Assembly: GCA_040255445.1 (NCBI GenBank)
Contig: JBDZUZ010000143.1
Coordinates: 1-9,903, forward strand
Source of the DNA: JBDZUZ01 sp040255445
Lineage (GTDB): Bacteria > Planctomycetota > Phycisphaerae > Phycisphaerales > UBA1924
Reading direction: 5' to 3'
DNA length: 9,903 nucleotides
In this document: piece after piece, positions 1 to 5,906 of the stretch
How positions within the stretch are numbered: the first letter of the stretch is position 1
How the letters are laid out: every line of letters begins with the position of its first letter
Position numbers and translations under genes: made by a program
Notes under the pieces: generated by a model
Told to the model about the DNA's origin: nothing
The model's input: only the letters and a program-made list of their open reading frames with translations
Database searches by the model: none

Positions 1-788
1 GCGAGCAGATCGACCGCGGTGATCATCGCGCCCTTGACGCCGAAGCGTTCCTTGAAACTCGGCACGCGGGGCTTGACGCCCTGCCCCCAGATCCACGCCA
101 TCGTCGCCGGCCGCTGATTGCGAGCCACCCGCGCTGCGTTGATCTCGTGCCGCGGCAGGAACTCGGCCGAAGCAAGCATCAACCGCTTGATCTTCTCGGC
201 CCCCCCACCCTCTCCACCCTCGGGCAGATGCGCCTTCCACGGCTCGCCGGGGATCGCGTGCGGCGGCGTGGTCTCGAGGCCCGTGTACGACTGCCCGGAC
301 TCATCGATGAGGATGTTGCGGTAGCTGACGCCCGGCGTGAGCACCAGACCGCGCGAGAGATCGGGCTCGACGTTGCGCCAATGCTCGACGAGGTCGGTCA
401 CAAGCTGCCGCGCTTCGGCATCCGTGATCGCGCCGGCAGAGTGATCGAGCATCAGCCCGTCGCGCTCACCGCTCCCCCCACCACCCGTCGTCACGAGGTT
501 GAGCCGAAAGATCCAGTCAGCCGGCCCCGGCTCCAAGCCCAGCGCGGCGGCTTCCAAAGGAGCCCGGCCCGTGTGGTACTTCACCGGGTCGTAGCCCAGG
601 AGGCACATCGAGCAGACATCCGAGCCCGCCTCGAACCCCTCGGGGGTCGTCGCGGCGGCGCCGACGCGGCCCATCGCGGCGACGCGGGCCAGATGCGGCA
701 TCGCCGCGGCCTCGAGCGGGGTCTTGTCGCCCAGCTCGGTGATGGGGAGATCGGCGGCGCCATCGGGGATGATGATCACGTACTTCAC
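1..788 (-). CDS. apgM: 2,3-bisphosphoglycerate-independent phosphoglycerate mutase, archaeal type (partial)
   Basis: Interconverts 3- and 2-phosphoglycerate in cytoplasmic glycolysis/gluconeogenesis, as a two-metal enzyme of the alkaline phosphatase superfamily. Seen: the reading frame is open from 788 to the left edge and gives about 262 residues of a protein usually near 400, so the C-terminal third is missing. The N-terminus reads MKYVIIIPDGAADLP, the archaeal-type signature with the first metal-binding Asp. Around residues 60-85 come EGFEAGSDV, which carries the expected phosphorylated serine, then LLGYDP and YHTGRAPLEAAA. Near the edge are LPRHEIN, WIWGQG and PSFKERFGVKGAMITAVDL, all typical of the family. 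The start is chosen as GTG at 788 because it gives the canonical MKYV; GTG at 794 is also in frame. No Shine-Dalgarno sequence precedes either. It diverges from the agmatinase gene across about 137 bp. Family assignment is very secure; the exact start is less so. Confidence 0.93.
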   Translation of the reverse strand, partial: MKYVIIIPDGAADLPITELGDKTPLEAAAMPHLARVAAMGRVGAAATTPEGFEAGSDVCSMCLLGYDPVKYHTGRAPLEAAALGLEPGPADWIFRLNLVTTGGGGSGERDGLMLDHSAGAITDAEARQLVTDLVEHWRNVEPDLSRGLVLTPGVSYRNILIDESGQSYTGLETTPPHAIPGEPWKAHLPEGGEGGGAEKIKRLMLASAEFLPRHEINAARVARNQRPATMAWIWGQGVKPRVPSFKERFGVKGAMITAVDLL

Positions 789-803
789 GCGCACAGAATA
801 CGC

Positions 804-822
804 CGCGGCCGAACGGGCCGCG
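804..822. repeat. Inverted repeat in the divergent apgM/agmatinase promoter region
   Basis: A perfect 7-bp inverted repeat, CGCGGCC (804-810) and GGCCGCG (816-822), with a 5-base loop lies just upstream of the apgM start, between two divergent genes. It could be an operator or only a chance palindrome in GC-rich DNA. On the minus strand, TATTCT (800-795) immediately before the GTG start could serve as a -10 element; no matching -35 is evident. Confidence 0.3.
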
Positions 823-925
823 AACCCGCATTGCCGCCCGCGGGCATGACGACGGGCCCAACGGCGGACAAGTTACCGCTATGGTTGCCCTCGATCCCCG
901 TCCCCCGATCCCGCCGGAGCCGATC

Positions 926-1963
926 ATGACCAGCAAGACCCCCGCCAGCCCTACGCCCGCCTTCGACCCCGATGCCGCCGCGACGCCCGGGAGCGGGATC
1001 TTCGGCCTGCCGTTCACGCGCGAGAACAGCCGCGTGGTGCTGGTGCCCGTGCCGTTCGATGCGACGACCTCCTACGCGCGGGGCACGGCGGATGGGCCCG
1101 ATGCGATCATGGACGCCTCGCTGCAGGTCGACCTCTACGACCGGCGCTTCGGGCGGGTCTACGAGAAGGGCATCGTGCTGCTCGATGAGGAGCCGCGAAT
1201 CCGCGAGCTCTCGGAGAAGGCGGGAGCGCTGTCGACACCGATCGTCGAACGCGGCGGTGCGACGGAGGCGGATGCGAAGGACATCGCGCAGATCAACAAG
1301 GCCTCCGAAGAGATGAACAGCTGGGTCGAGAAGACCGCCCGATCGATCCACGATGAAGGCAAGATCCCCGGCATCGTCGGCGGCGAGCACTCGGTGCCCT
1401 TCGGCGCAATCAAGGCCGCGGCGGAGAAGCACAAGGAAATCGGCATCCTGCACGTCGATGCCCACATGGACTTCCGCGATGCCTTCGAGGGCTTCGCGTG
1501 GTCGCACGCATCGATCATGCACAACGTGATCAGCAGGATCCCGGGTGTGAAACGGCTGGTGCAGGTGGGCATCCGCGACTTCGGCGAGCGCGAGATGGAG
1601 TTCGCCCGCGAGCACGCCGACCGGATCCACGTCCACTACGACGATGTGTGGGCCGAAGAGATGCTCTCGGGCGCAACCTTTACCAGCCTCTGCAAGAAAG
1701 CGATCGAACCCCTGCCGCACAATGTGTACGTCTCGTTCGACATCGATGCGCTGGACCCATCCCTCTGCCCGCACACCGGGACGCCCGTGCCCGGCGGGCT
1801 GAGCTTCAACCAGGCGGTGATCCTGCTGGACACCCTGAAGAACTCGGGCCGCGCGGTCATCGGGTTCGACCTCGTCGAGGTCGCCCCGGGCCCCGAGGAT
1901 GAGCCGGAACTGGATGCGAATGTCGGAGCTCGCCTGCTCTACAAACTGTGCGGCCTCGTGTAA
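926..1963 (+). CDS. speB: Agmatinase / ureohydrolase (arginase) family protein
   Basis: Predicted binuclear manganese hydrolase that removes urea from a guanidino substrate, most likely agmatine to putrescine in polyamine synthesis. Seen (345 aa): GGEHS at 152-156 supplies H155, VDAHMD supplies D178, H180 and D182, and SFDIDALDP supplies D272 and D274. These are the six ligands of the ureohydrolase fold. GTPVPGGLSF follows, as in agmatinases. GGEHS and the SHAS stretch after DAHMD resemble archaeal and thermophile agmatinases more than E. coli SpeB. Residues roughly 85-130 are a charged helical stretch. ATG 926 is preferred over ATG 881 because GGAG at 916-919 lies six bases upstream and the extra 15 residues are proline-rich and unconserved. 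A strong hairpin follows the stop. Substrate is inferred: arginase, guanidinobutyrase or another guanidine hydrolase cannot be excluded from sequence alone. Confidence 0.88.
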   Translation: MTSKTPASPTPAFDPDAAATPGSGIFGLPFTRENSRVVLVPVPFDATTSYARGTADGPDAIMDASLQVDLYDRRFGRVYEKGIVLLDEEPRIRELSEKAGALSTPIVERGGATEADAKDIAQINKASEEMNSWVEKTARSIHDEGKIPGIVGGEHSVPFGAIKAAAEKHKEIGILHVDAHMDFRDAFEGFAWSHASIMHNVISRIPGVKRLVQVGIRDFGEREMEFAREHADRIHVHYDDVWAEEMLSGATFTSLCKKAIEPLPHNVYVSFDIDALDPSLCPHTGTPVPGGLSFNQAVILLDTLKNSGRAVIGFDLVEVAPGPEDEPELDANVGARLLYKLCGLV

Positions 1964-1968
1964 ATCCG

Positions 1969-2040
1969 TGCCATTCCGCCTATCCCTTCCCCGTGCCACT
2001 ACCTTCCGCTGCTTTGAGCGGAAGGTAGTGCGGAACGGCA
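1969..2040 (+). terminator. Nested hairpin after the agmatinase gene (likely terminator)
   Basis: Six bases after the agmatinase stop begins a nested inverted repeat. The inner arms are a perfect 14-bp match, 1997-2010 against 2017-2030, closing a 6-base loop. The outer arms, TGCCATTCCGC (1969-1979) and GCGGAACGGCA (2030-2040), match at 10 of 11 positions and share one base with the inner stem. There is no U-tract, so it is not a classical intrinsic terminator, but its position between convergent genes fits transcript ending or mRNA 3'-end protection. Confidence 0.55.
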
Positions 2041-2135
2041 TTGCGCCCAGGCGTCGCCGCAGTCTCCAATTGCGAACACCCATCGCTTGCGCGATCCCCC
2101 TCTCCGCGCTGTGCGCCTACATCGGGGCGCGGCGA

Positions 2136-2187
2136 TCTCGTGCCCCACATCCATCAGGATCTCACAGCAGATCCTGATGGCACGAGA
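2136..2187 (-). terminator. Hairpin after the 2196-2777 gene (likely terminator)
   Basis: A perfect 12-bp inverted repeat, CCATCAGGATCT (2151-2162) and AGATCCTGATGG (2169-2180), closes a 6-base loop. It is extended by TCTCGTG (2136-2142) and CACGAGA (2181-2187) across a one-sided 8-base bulge. It lies 8-15 bases past the stop of the leftward gene and points to transcript ending there. No T-run follows on either strand. Confidence 0.5.
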
Positions 2188-2195
2188 AGCAGTGG

Positions 2196-2777
2196 TCAGC
2201 GCGCCGACCGCTTCTTGGCCAGTCCGCCAGAGGAGTCACGGCGGGCAAGGCGATTGAGTTGCTCGATCATCCGGTAGGTGAGCAGTTCGCGCAGCTGCTT
2301 GGGGATGGTGATCGAGCGGATCTCAACGCCGGCGAATCCGCCAGGATCGCCCGGCTTGGGCGGCGCATCGCAGGCGTGGATGTGAGAGACGTCGCAATCG
2401 TCGATCACGACGATGCAGGTGGGGTCGAAGGCGACGGATCCATCGGGGGCCCAGACGTGCTGGCAGGCGTCCTCCGAAGTGAACTTGTGAGGGTGGTCTC
2501 TGTAGCCGTAGTAGCTCTCGAAGACGGTTTCCATGACTTCGACCGGCGGGCGGCCGCGGAGCTTGGGCGTGAGGCGGGTGAAGTCCTGGCGGACGGTGAG
2601 GCTGAGGTTGTGGGCCCAACCCGCGGCTTCGCCCGCATTGCGGTCCTTGCTGCCGAAAGCGCGCCCCTGCACGCAGATGCGGCACCGTCCCCAGACGTCC
2701 GGGTAGCCGTTCTCCCAGACAAAGCGGCGATAGCGGATGAACTCGAGCGCAAACTGGCTTGGGCGGCCGAAGAGCAT
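2196..2777 (-). CDS. Uncharacterised protein, possibly Imm42-like immunity protein
   Basis: The function is not established. Seen (193 aa): the N-terminus MLFGRPSQFALEF is followed after about 15 residues by WGRCRICVQGRAFG. This arrangement resembles, from memory, the opening of Imm42 immunity proteins (a 'GDPSKFAI-E' start, then 'GrfcywInG'). The rest contains FESYYGYRDHPHKF, a VVIDDCDVSHIHACDAP stretch and a basic C-terminus ending LAKKRSAR. There is no signal peptide or membrane segment, so it is probably cytoplasmic. ATG 2777 is the first plausible start that does not overlap the protease gene; its Shine-Dalgarno is weak. The 58-base gap to the upstream protease gene on the same strand suggests co-transcription, and a hairpin follows the stop. 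No toxin gene is visible nearby, so an immunity role is only a hypothesis. Confidence is high that it is a gene, low for the family. Confidence 0.7.
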   Translation of the reverse strand: MLFGRPSQFALEFIRYRRFVWENGYPDVWGRCRICVQGRAFGSKDRNAGEAAGWAHNLSLTVRQDFTRLTPKLRGRPPVEVMETVFESYYGYRDHPHKFTSEDACQHVWAPDGSVAFDPTCIVVIDDCDVSHIHACDAPPKPGDPGGFAGVEIRSITIPKQLRELLTYRMIEQLNRLARRDSSGGLAKKRSAR

Positions 2778-2835
2778 GATGTAGTCACTCGCGGCAGGAG
2801 ATGTCGACGAAGGCGGATCGGCACACGGGCCGACC

Positions 2836-3504
2836 TCACACCGTCGGCGGCGTCGGCAGCAGCGGCACAATCTGCTCGCGGCACCAGCGCACCACCTCAA
2901 ACGCCGTCCCGAAAAGCACATCACCCGCAAACCAGAAGATCGCGAAGAAGAGCAGCAGCCCGATCACCGCCCCGCGTTCGCCCTCGTAGAGCCGCCGCGT
3001 CTGCGGGAAGAAGTCTTCCAGAATCCGCGAGCCGTCCAACGGTGGGATGGGGATCAGATTGAACAGCGCGAGCACGATGTTCAGCGCCGCCCCGATGAAG
3101 AAGAAGAACTGCACGTTCTCGAACACCGGCTCCTTGCGGACGCCATAGACCGTCCAGAGCGAGAGACCCACGATCGCGATCGCCGCGAGCAGAAGGTTCA
3201 TCGCCGGCCCCGCGAACGACACGATCGAGTCGCCGTACCGCGAGCGGAACCGGTTCGGATTCACAGGCATCGCGCCCCACGCGATGCCCAGGATCGCGAA
3301 CACGATCAGGCTGTACATCCCCATGTGGACGAGCGGATTCCAGGTCATGTGGCCCGTCTCGATCGGCGTGTCGTCGCCCTGCCGGATCGCCGCCCACCCG
3401 TGCGACAACTCATGGAGCACGATCGAGCCGATCACCCAGACCGCCCACGACGCGACGAACGCCGGCCCGCCCCACTGCATCATGTCCGCAACCCACCAGC
3501 CCAT
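2836..3504 (-). CDS. Site-2 protease family (M50) intramembrane metalloprotease
   Basis: Predicted zinc-dependent membrane protease that cleaves other proteins within the lipid bilayer. Seen (222 aa): HELSH at 31-35 inside the first hydrophobic segment gives the HExxH zinc site. The NLIPIPPLDG motif at 149-158 gives the third zinc ligand, Asp157. FAGPAMN at 97-103 is the conserved mid-membrane motif. About five or six hydrophobic segments are visible, near 14-35, 62-80, 94-120, 132-152 and 180-200. There is no PDZ domain, so this is the short form seen in many bacteria, not RseP. ATG 3504 is chosen because GAGGAG sits about seven bases upstream. The longer frame to 3609 runs into the rplT terminator. 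Substrates are unknown. Anti-sigma factors are classical clients of the family and two ECF modules lie 2-5 kb away, but a link to them is speculative. Confidence 0.9.
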   Translation of the reverse strand: MGWWVADMMQWGGPAFVASWAVWVIGSIVLHELSHGWAAIRQGDDTPIETGHMTWNPLVHMGMYSLIVFAILGIAWGAMPVNPNRFRSRYGDSIVSFAGPAMNLLLAAIAIVGLSLWTVYGVRKEPVFENVQFFFFIGAALNIVLALFNLIPIPPLDGSRILEDFFPQTRRLYEGERGAVIGLLLFFAIFWFAGDVLFGTAFEVVRWCREQIVPLLPTPPTV

Positions 3505-3570
3505 CGGATCTCCTCGTCGCGGCCACGATCTCATCGCGGCGGCAAGGCAGCGTACCCGCCGCCGCGGCAA

Positions 3571-3602
3571 AAAGAAAAAACCCGGCCTAAGCGGGCCGGG
3601 TT
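3571..3602 (-). terminator. Intrinsic terminator of rpmI-rplT
   Basis: Arms AACCCGGCC (3579-3587) and GGCCGGGTT (3594-3602) pair perfectly around a 6-base loop. On the minus strand the stem is followed by TTTTTTCTTTTT (3582 side down to 3571). This GC-rich stem plus U-tract, 25 bases after the rplT stop, is a textbook Rho-independent terminator. Confidence 0.9.
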
Positions 3603-3626
3603 CGATCATTCAGGGTCGGTGCTGCC

Positions 3627-4004
3627 TCAGGCGGCCTTGGCCGGCGTGGCCTTCGAGGCCTTCACCGCCATGTCGCACAGCTTGTCGAAGAGCGCCGGGT
3701 CGTGGATGGCGATCTCGCTGAGCATCTTGCGGTTGAGCATGATGCCCGAGAGCTTCAGGCCGTTCATGAACAGGCTGTAGCGGGTGCCGCGCATCTTGCA
3801 CGCCGCGGTGATGCGGATGATCCACAGGCCGCGCATGTCACGCTTGCGGGCGCGGCGGTCGCGGAAGGCGTAGACGCGGGCGCGGATGACCGCGTTGCGG
3901 GCGCGGTACTTATGGCGGTGGTTGGTGCCGAAATAGCCGCGGGCCTCGCGGAGGATCTTCTTGCGGGCCTGGGCGCGGGCGGCGCCTTTGCGAATACGGG
4001 GCAT
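3627..4004 (-). CDS. rplT: 50S ribosomal protein L20
   Basis: Large-subunit protein that binds 23S rRNA and is needed early in 50S assembly; in several bacteria it also represses its own operon. Seen (125 aa): MPRIRKGAARAQARKKIL at the N-terminus, then ARGYFG, the very basic RVYAFRDRRARKRDMRGLWI stretch, and FMNGLKLSGIMLNRKMLSEIA in the globular half. A short alanine/lysine-rich tail extends the end slightly beyond the usual 115-120 residues. ATG 4004 has AAGGAG about nine bases upstream. It follows rpmI by 120 bases. That gap holds a terminator-like hairpin, so its level may be set independently of L35. Transcription ends at the intrinsic terminator at 3571-3602. Confidence 0.98.
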   Translation of the reverse strand: MPRIRKGAARAQARKKILREARGYFGTNHRHKYRARNAVIRARVYAFRDRRARKRDMRGLWIIRITAACKMRGTRYSLFMNGLKLSGIMLNRKMLSEIAIHDPALFDKLCDMAVKASKATPAKAA

Positions 4005-4077
4005 CGATCGAACTCCTTCGGCCTGACGGGGCGGGCGCTCGGCCCGGCTTTGGTCCCGGCAGACGGTTGTGAACCAG

Positions 4078-4112
4078 AAACACAAACGCCGCGGCCAACA
4101 GTGGCCGCGGCG
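4078..4112 (-). terminator. Terminator-like hairpin between rpmI and rplT (possible attenuator)
   Basis: CGCCGCGGCCA (4087-4097) and TGGCCGCGGCG (4102-4112) form a perfect 11-bp stem with a 4-base loop. On the minus strand the stem is followed directly by TTTGTGTTTC. It begins 12 bases after the rpmI stop and 82 bases before the rplT start. It has the form of an intrinsic terminator with an imperfect U-tract, placed inside an operon. Partial termination or attenuation of rplT is inferred. Confidence 0.6.
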
Positions 4113-4124
4113 CTGCTCGTCTAC

Positions 4125-4421
4125 TTACTTCTTGTCGGCAGCGGCCTTCTCGGCCTGCTGAGCCTTGCGCTCGGCGGGCGAGGGGCTGCGGCGGATCGCG
4201 GCGAGAGGCTGGTTGCGGCCGCGCAGGCGGCGGAACAGCAGCTTCTCCAGACGCTTCGCATCCGGGTTGGACATGTACGGGTCCTTGCGCAGCTGACGCA
4301 GGCGCTTGCCGCCCTTGCCCGAGCGAAGGTGCTTGTGGTTGGCCGAGCGGTGGCGGACCTTGCCGCTCTTGCTGATACGGATCCGCTTGAGCAGACCCTT
4401 GTGCGCCTTGTTCTTCGGCAT
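4125..4421 (-). CDS. rpmI: 50S ribosomal protein L35, with C-terminal extension
   Basis: Small, highly basic 23S rRNA-binding protein of the large subunit. Seen (98 aa): MPKNKAHKGLLKRIRISKSGK at the start, then VRHRSANHKHL and a GKRLRQLR segment, matching L35. The family is usually about 65 residues. Here some 30 more follow (roughly 68-98), ending in AERKAQQAEKAAADKK, a charged and probably helical tail. ATG 4421 gives the canonical start; ATG 4436 would add only five residues. GGAG lies nine bases upstream of 4421. It is the first gene of a two-gene operon with rplT. The usual partner infC (IF3) is not upstream: an unrelated membrane-protein gene ends 160 bases away. A promoter-like sequence is visible at 4500-4528. 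Confidence 0.95.
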   Translation of the reverse strand: MPKNKAHKGLLKRIRISKSGKVRHRSANHKHLRSGKGGKRLRQLRKDPYMSNPDAKRLEKLLFRRLRGRNQPLAAIRRSPSPAERKAQQAEKAAADKK

Positions 4422-4499
4422 CGCCGAGTTCTCCAAAAGTCAGTTCAGGCCGCCCGGGAGGCTATCGAACCGAAAGCCGCCGCCCGGTGCGGGGCCGGG

Positions 4500-4528
4500 A
4501 TGGTAGCCGGGTGATGTTCCGGCATCAA
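4500..4528 (-). promoter_or_regulatory. Predicted sigma70-type promoter for rpmI-rplT
   Basis: On the minus strand TTGATG (4528-4523) and TACCAT (4505-4500) are separated by exactly 17 bases, close to the -35/-10 consensus. Transcription would start near 4493, leaving a leader of about 70 bases before the rpmI ATG. The -10 region shares ATCACCCG(G)CTACCATC with a site upstream of the gene at 9177-9587. Confidence 0.5.
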
Positions 4529-4581
4529 CAAACCCTGAACCAGCGGTGATTTGGGGGGAGGGTGCTTCCCGGGACGCCGGC

Positions 4582-5823
4582 TCAGGGGCCCAGGAACACA
4601 TCGGTCGCCGACGCCGGCAGCTCATTCCCCCGCAGCGGCTCCCAGCGGCCCGAGCGAGACATGGCCTCGGCCTGGCGGAGGACATCCTCGATCCAGCCCG
4701 GGAGCCAAATGTTGTCGCCGTCGACCATGGGGCTCTGGAGCCAGAGGACCGAACCGTCGGTGCGGAGGACGCATTGGCCACACCCGCCATGATTGGGGGA
4801 GTTCTCGAGCGGGAAGATCACCTGCCCGCGGACGGCCCGACGAACGACCGGCGATCGGTCGGCGAGGATGACCACCGGCTTGGCGTTGCTCGCCGTCGGC
4901 CGGTCATCCGCGAACATCAGGTAGTAGCTGTACGAGACCTCATCAAGATTCCGCCAGTCCGTCGCGGCGGGGTCGCTGATCTGCGTGACCGCGTTGGGGT
5001 TGCCGGCGCAAGCCAAGTCGCCAAGGTTCGTGTATTGGAGCTTGGGAAGCAGGAAGAGGTTGGCAGAGTTGCTGCGCTCGCGGCCCTGGCCGACATCCCA
5101 CCAGCTCCCGCCCATTGAGGCAGAAGCGACGGGCAGCCGGTCGCGGTAGTCGTTTCCATAAATGCCCATCGCCGCGGCGACCACGCCGAGGTTGTCCTCG
5201 CACGCGACGCGCCGGCTGAAGCCCCCCACCGCCGTGAGCACGGGCCAGAGCACGGCGACACCGAGCAGGATGACGGCGGCAACGGAGAGCGCATCCGCAA
5301 GGCGGAACCCGCCGACGCGGCCGATCACGGCCTCCTCCGCCGCGGGACGCGGCGCCGCGGCGGCAATGCGGGCCATCGTCTGATCGATCAGGATCGGCCG
5401 GGCGGTCGCGACGGCCGTCGGTGTCTGTGAAACGAGCGCTGCCATCGCCTCGAGCCGCTCGGCCCGCGGCCGGAGCGATGGGGCCACCTTGGAAGCGCGG
5501 TAGCCCGAGCCGACCCAGGCGTCGAGCGCATCTTCATCGTCGGGCGTGAGCTCAGCATCCGCGGGCGTGGCAACGGGGCCGCCGGCCTCGCGGAGAACAC
5601 GCGCCATCGTGACATCGATAAGCGTGCGCGGATCGGTCTGGCGCTGCGCGACAGGCGCGGCGGTGAAGGCGAAGAGGCGGGCGACGACAGCCGCACGGTC
5701 CTGCATCGATGCCGGAACCGCCGAGACATCGAGCGATGCGTCCATGAGCGCATCGACCGCCGCGGCATCCTCCGCGGTCAGCCTGTCGTTGAGCCCTGAT
5801 TGGTGGTCGGCATCGTCCATCAT
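4582..5823 (-). CDS. Single-pass membrane protein with pseudopilin-like ectodomain, putative ECF regulator
   Basis: The function is inferred from position: it follows an ECF sigma gene on the same strand by 83 bases and is probably its membrane-bound regulator. Seen (413 aa): residues 15-77 and 92-154 are a gapless tandem duplication with period 77 (LTAED against LTPDD, LIDVTMAR against LIDQTMAR). A transmembrane helix spans about 176-200. The outer part opens with RRVACEDNLGVVAAAMGIYGNDY, like the region just after the N-terminal helix in planctomycete DUF1559-type pseudopilins. It ends with NHGGCGQCVLRTDGSV (344-359), which resembles their H-X9-DG motif with one extra residue. There is no prepilin cleavage motif and no HxxxCxxC anti-sigma zinc motif. 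Periplasmic cysteines lie at 208, 272, 348 and 351. ATG 5823 is followed immediately by ATG 5820; both have weak ribosome sites, so the start is uncertain. Confidence 0.75.
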   Translation of the reverse strand: MMDDADHQSGLNDRLTAEDAAAVDALMDASLDVSAVPASMQDRAAVVARLFAFTAAPVAQRQTDPRTLIDVTMARVLREAGGPVATPADAELTPDDEDALDAWVGSGYRASKVAPSLRPRAERLEAMAALVSQTPTAVATARPILIDQTMARIAAAAPRPAAEEAVIGRVGGFRLADALSVAAVILLGVAVLWPVLTAVGGFSRRVACEDNLGVVAAAMGIYGNDYRDRLPVASASMGGSWWDVGQGRERSNSANLFLLPKLQYTNLGDLACAGNPNAVTQISDPAATDWRNLDEVSYSYYLMFADDRPTASNAKPVVILADRSPVVRRAVRGQVIFPLENSPNHGGCGQCVLRTDGSVLWLQSPMVDGDNIWLPGWIEDVLRQAEAMSRSGRWEPLRGNELPASATDVFLGP

Positions 5824-5906
5824 TGCGGCAAACCTGTCGGTCCTTTCGGTGCGTTGCTGATCCGCCCGGATATCTGTTGGTCCGATGAGCTGTTTGTTGA
5901 GCGTCG

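Noticed and set aside
147..929. Long plus-strand open frame opposite apgM
   Set aside because: Shadow of the apgM frame in GC-rich DNA. The translation is arginine/proline-rich with no motif, while the opposite strand carries clear family motifs throughout.
785..2083. 432-codon minus-strand open frame opposite the agmatinase gene
   Set aside because: It mirrors the agmatinase codons. The plus frame has all six metal ligands and a good ribosome site, and the mirror product has no recognisable domain.
1899..2277. Small plus-strand open frames in the convergent gap
   Set aside because: They start inside the agmatinase gene or run through the hairpins and lack ribosome sites; no coding character is seen.
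2259..3062. Plus-strand open frame spanning the Imm42-like and protease genes
   Set aside because: It crosses two real genes on the other strand, its end is low-complexity Arg/Ser/Ala, and no ribosome site was found.
3535..3566. Inverted repeat CGCGGCGG/CCGCCGCG upstream of the protease gene
   Set aside because: Only 8 bp with a 16-base loop of simple GC triplets; expected by chance at this base composition.
3702..4514. Plus-strand open frame across rplT and rpmI
   Set aside because: Antisense to two unmistakable ribosomal protein genes; the alanine-rich translation is a codon-bias artefact.
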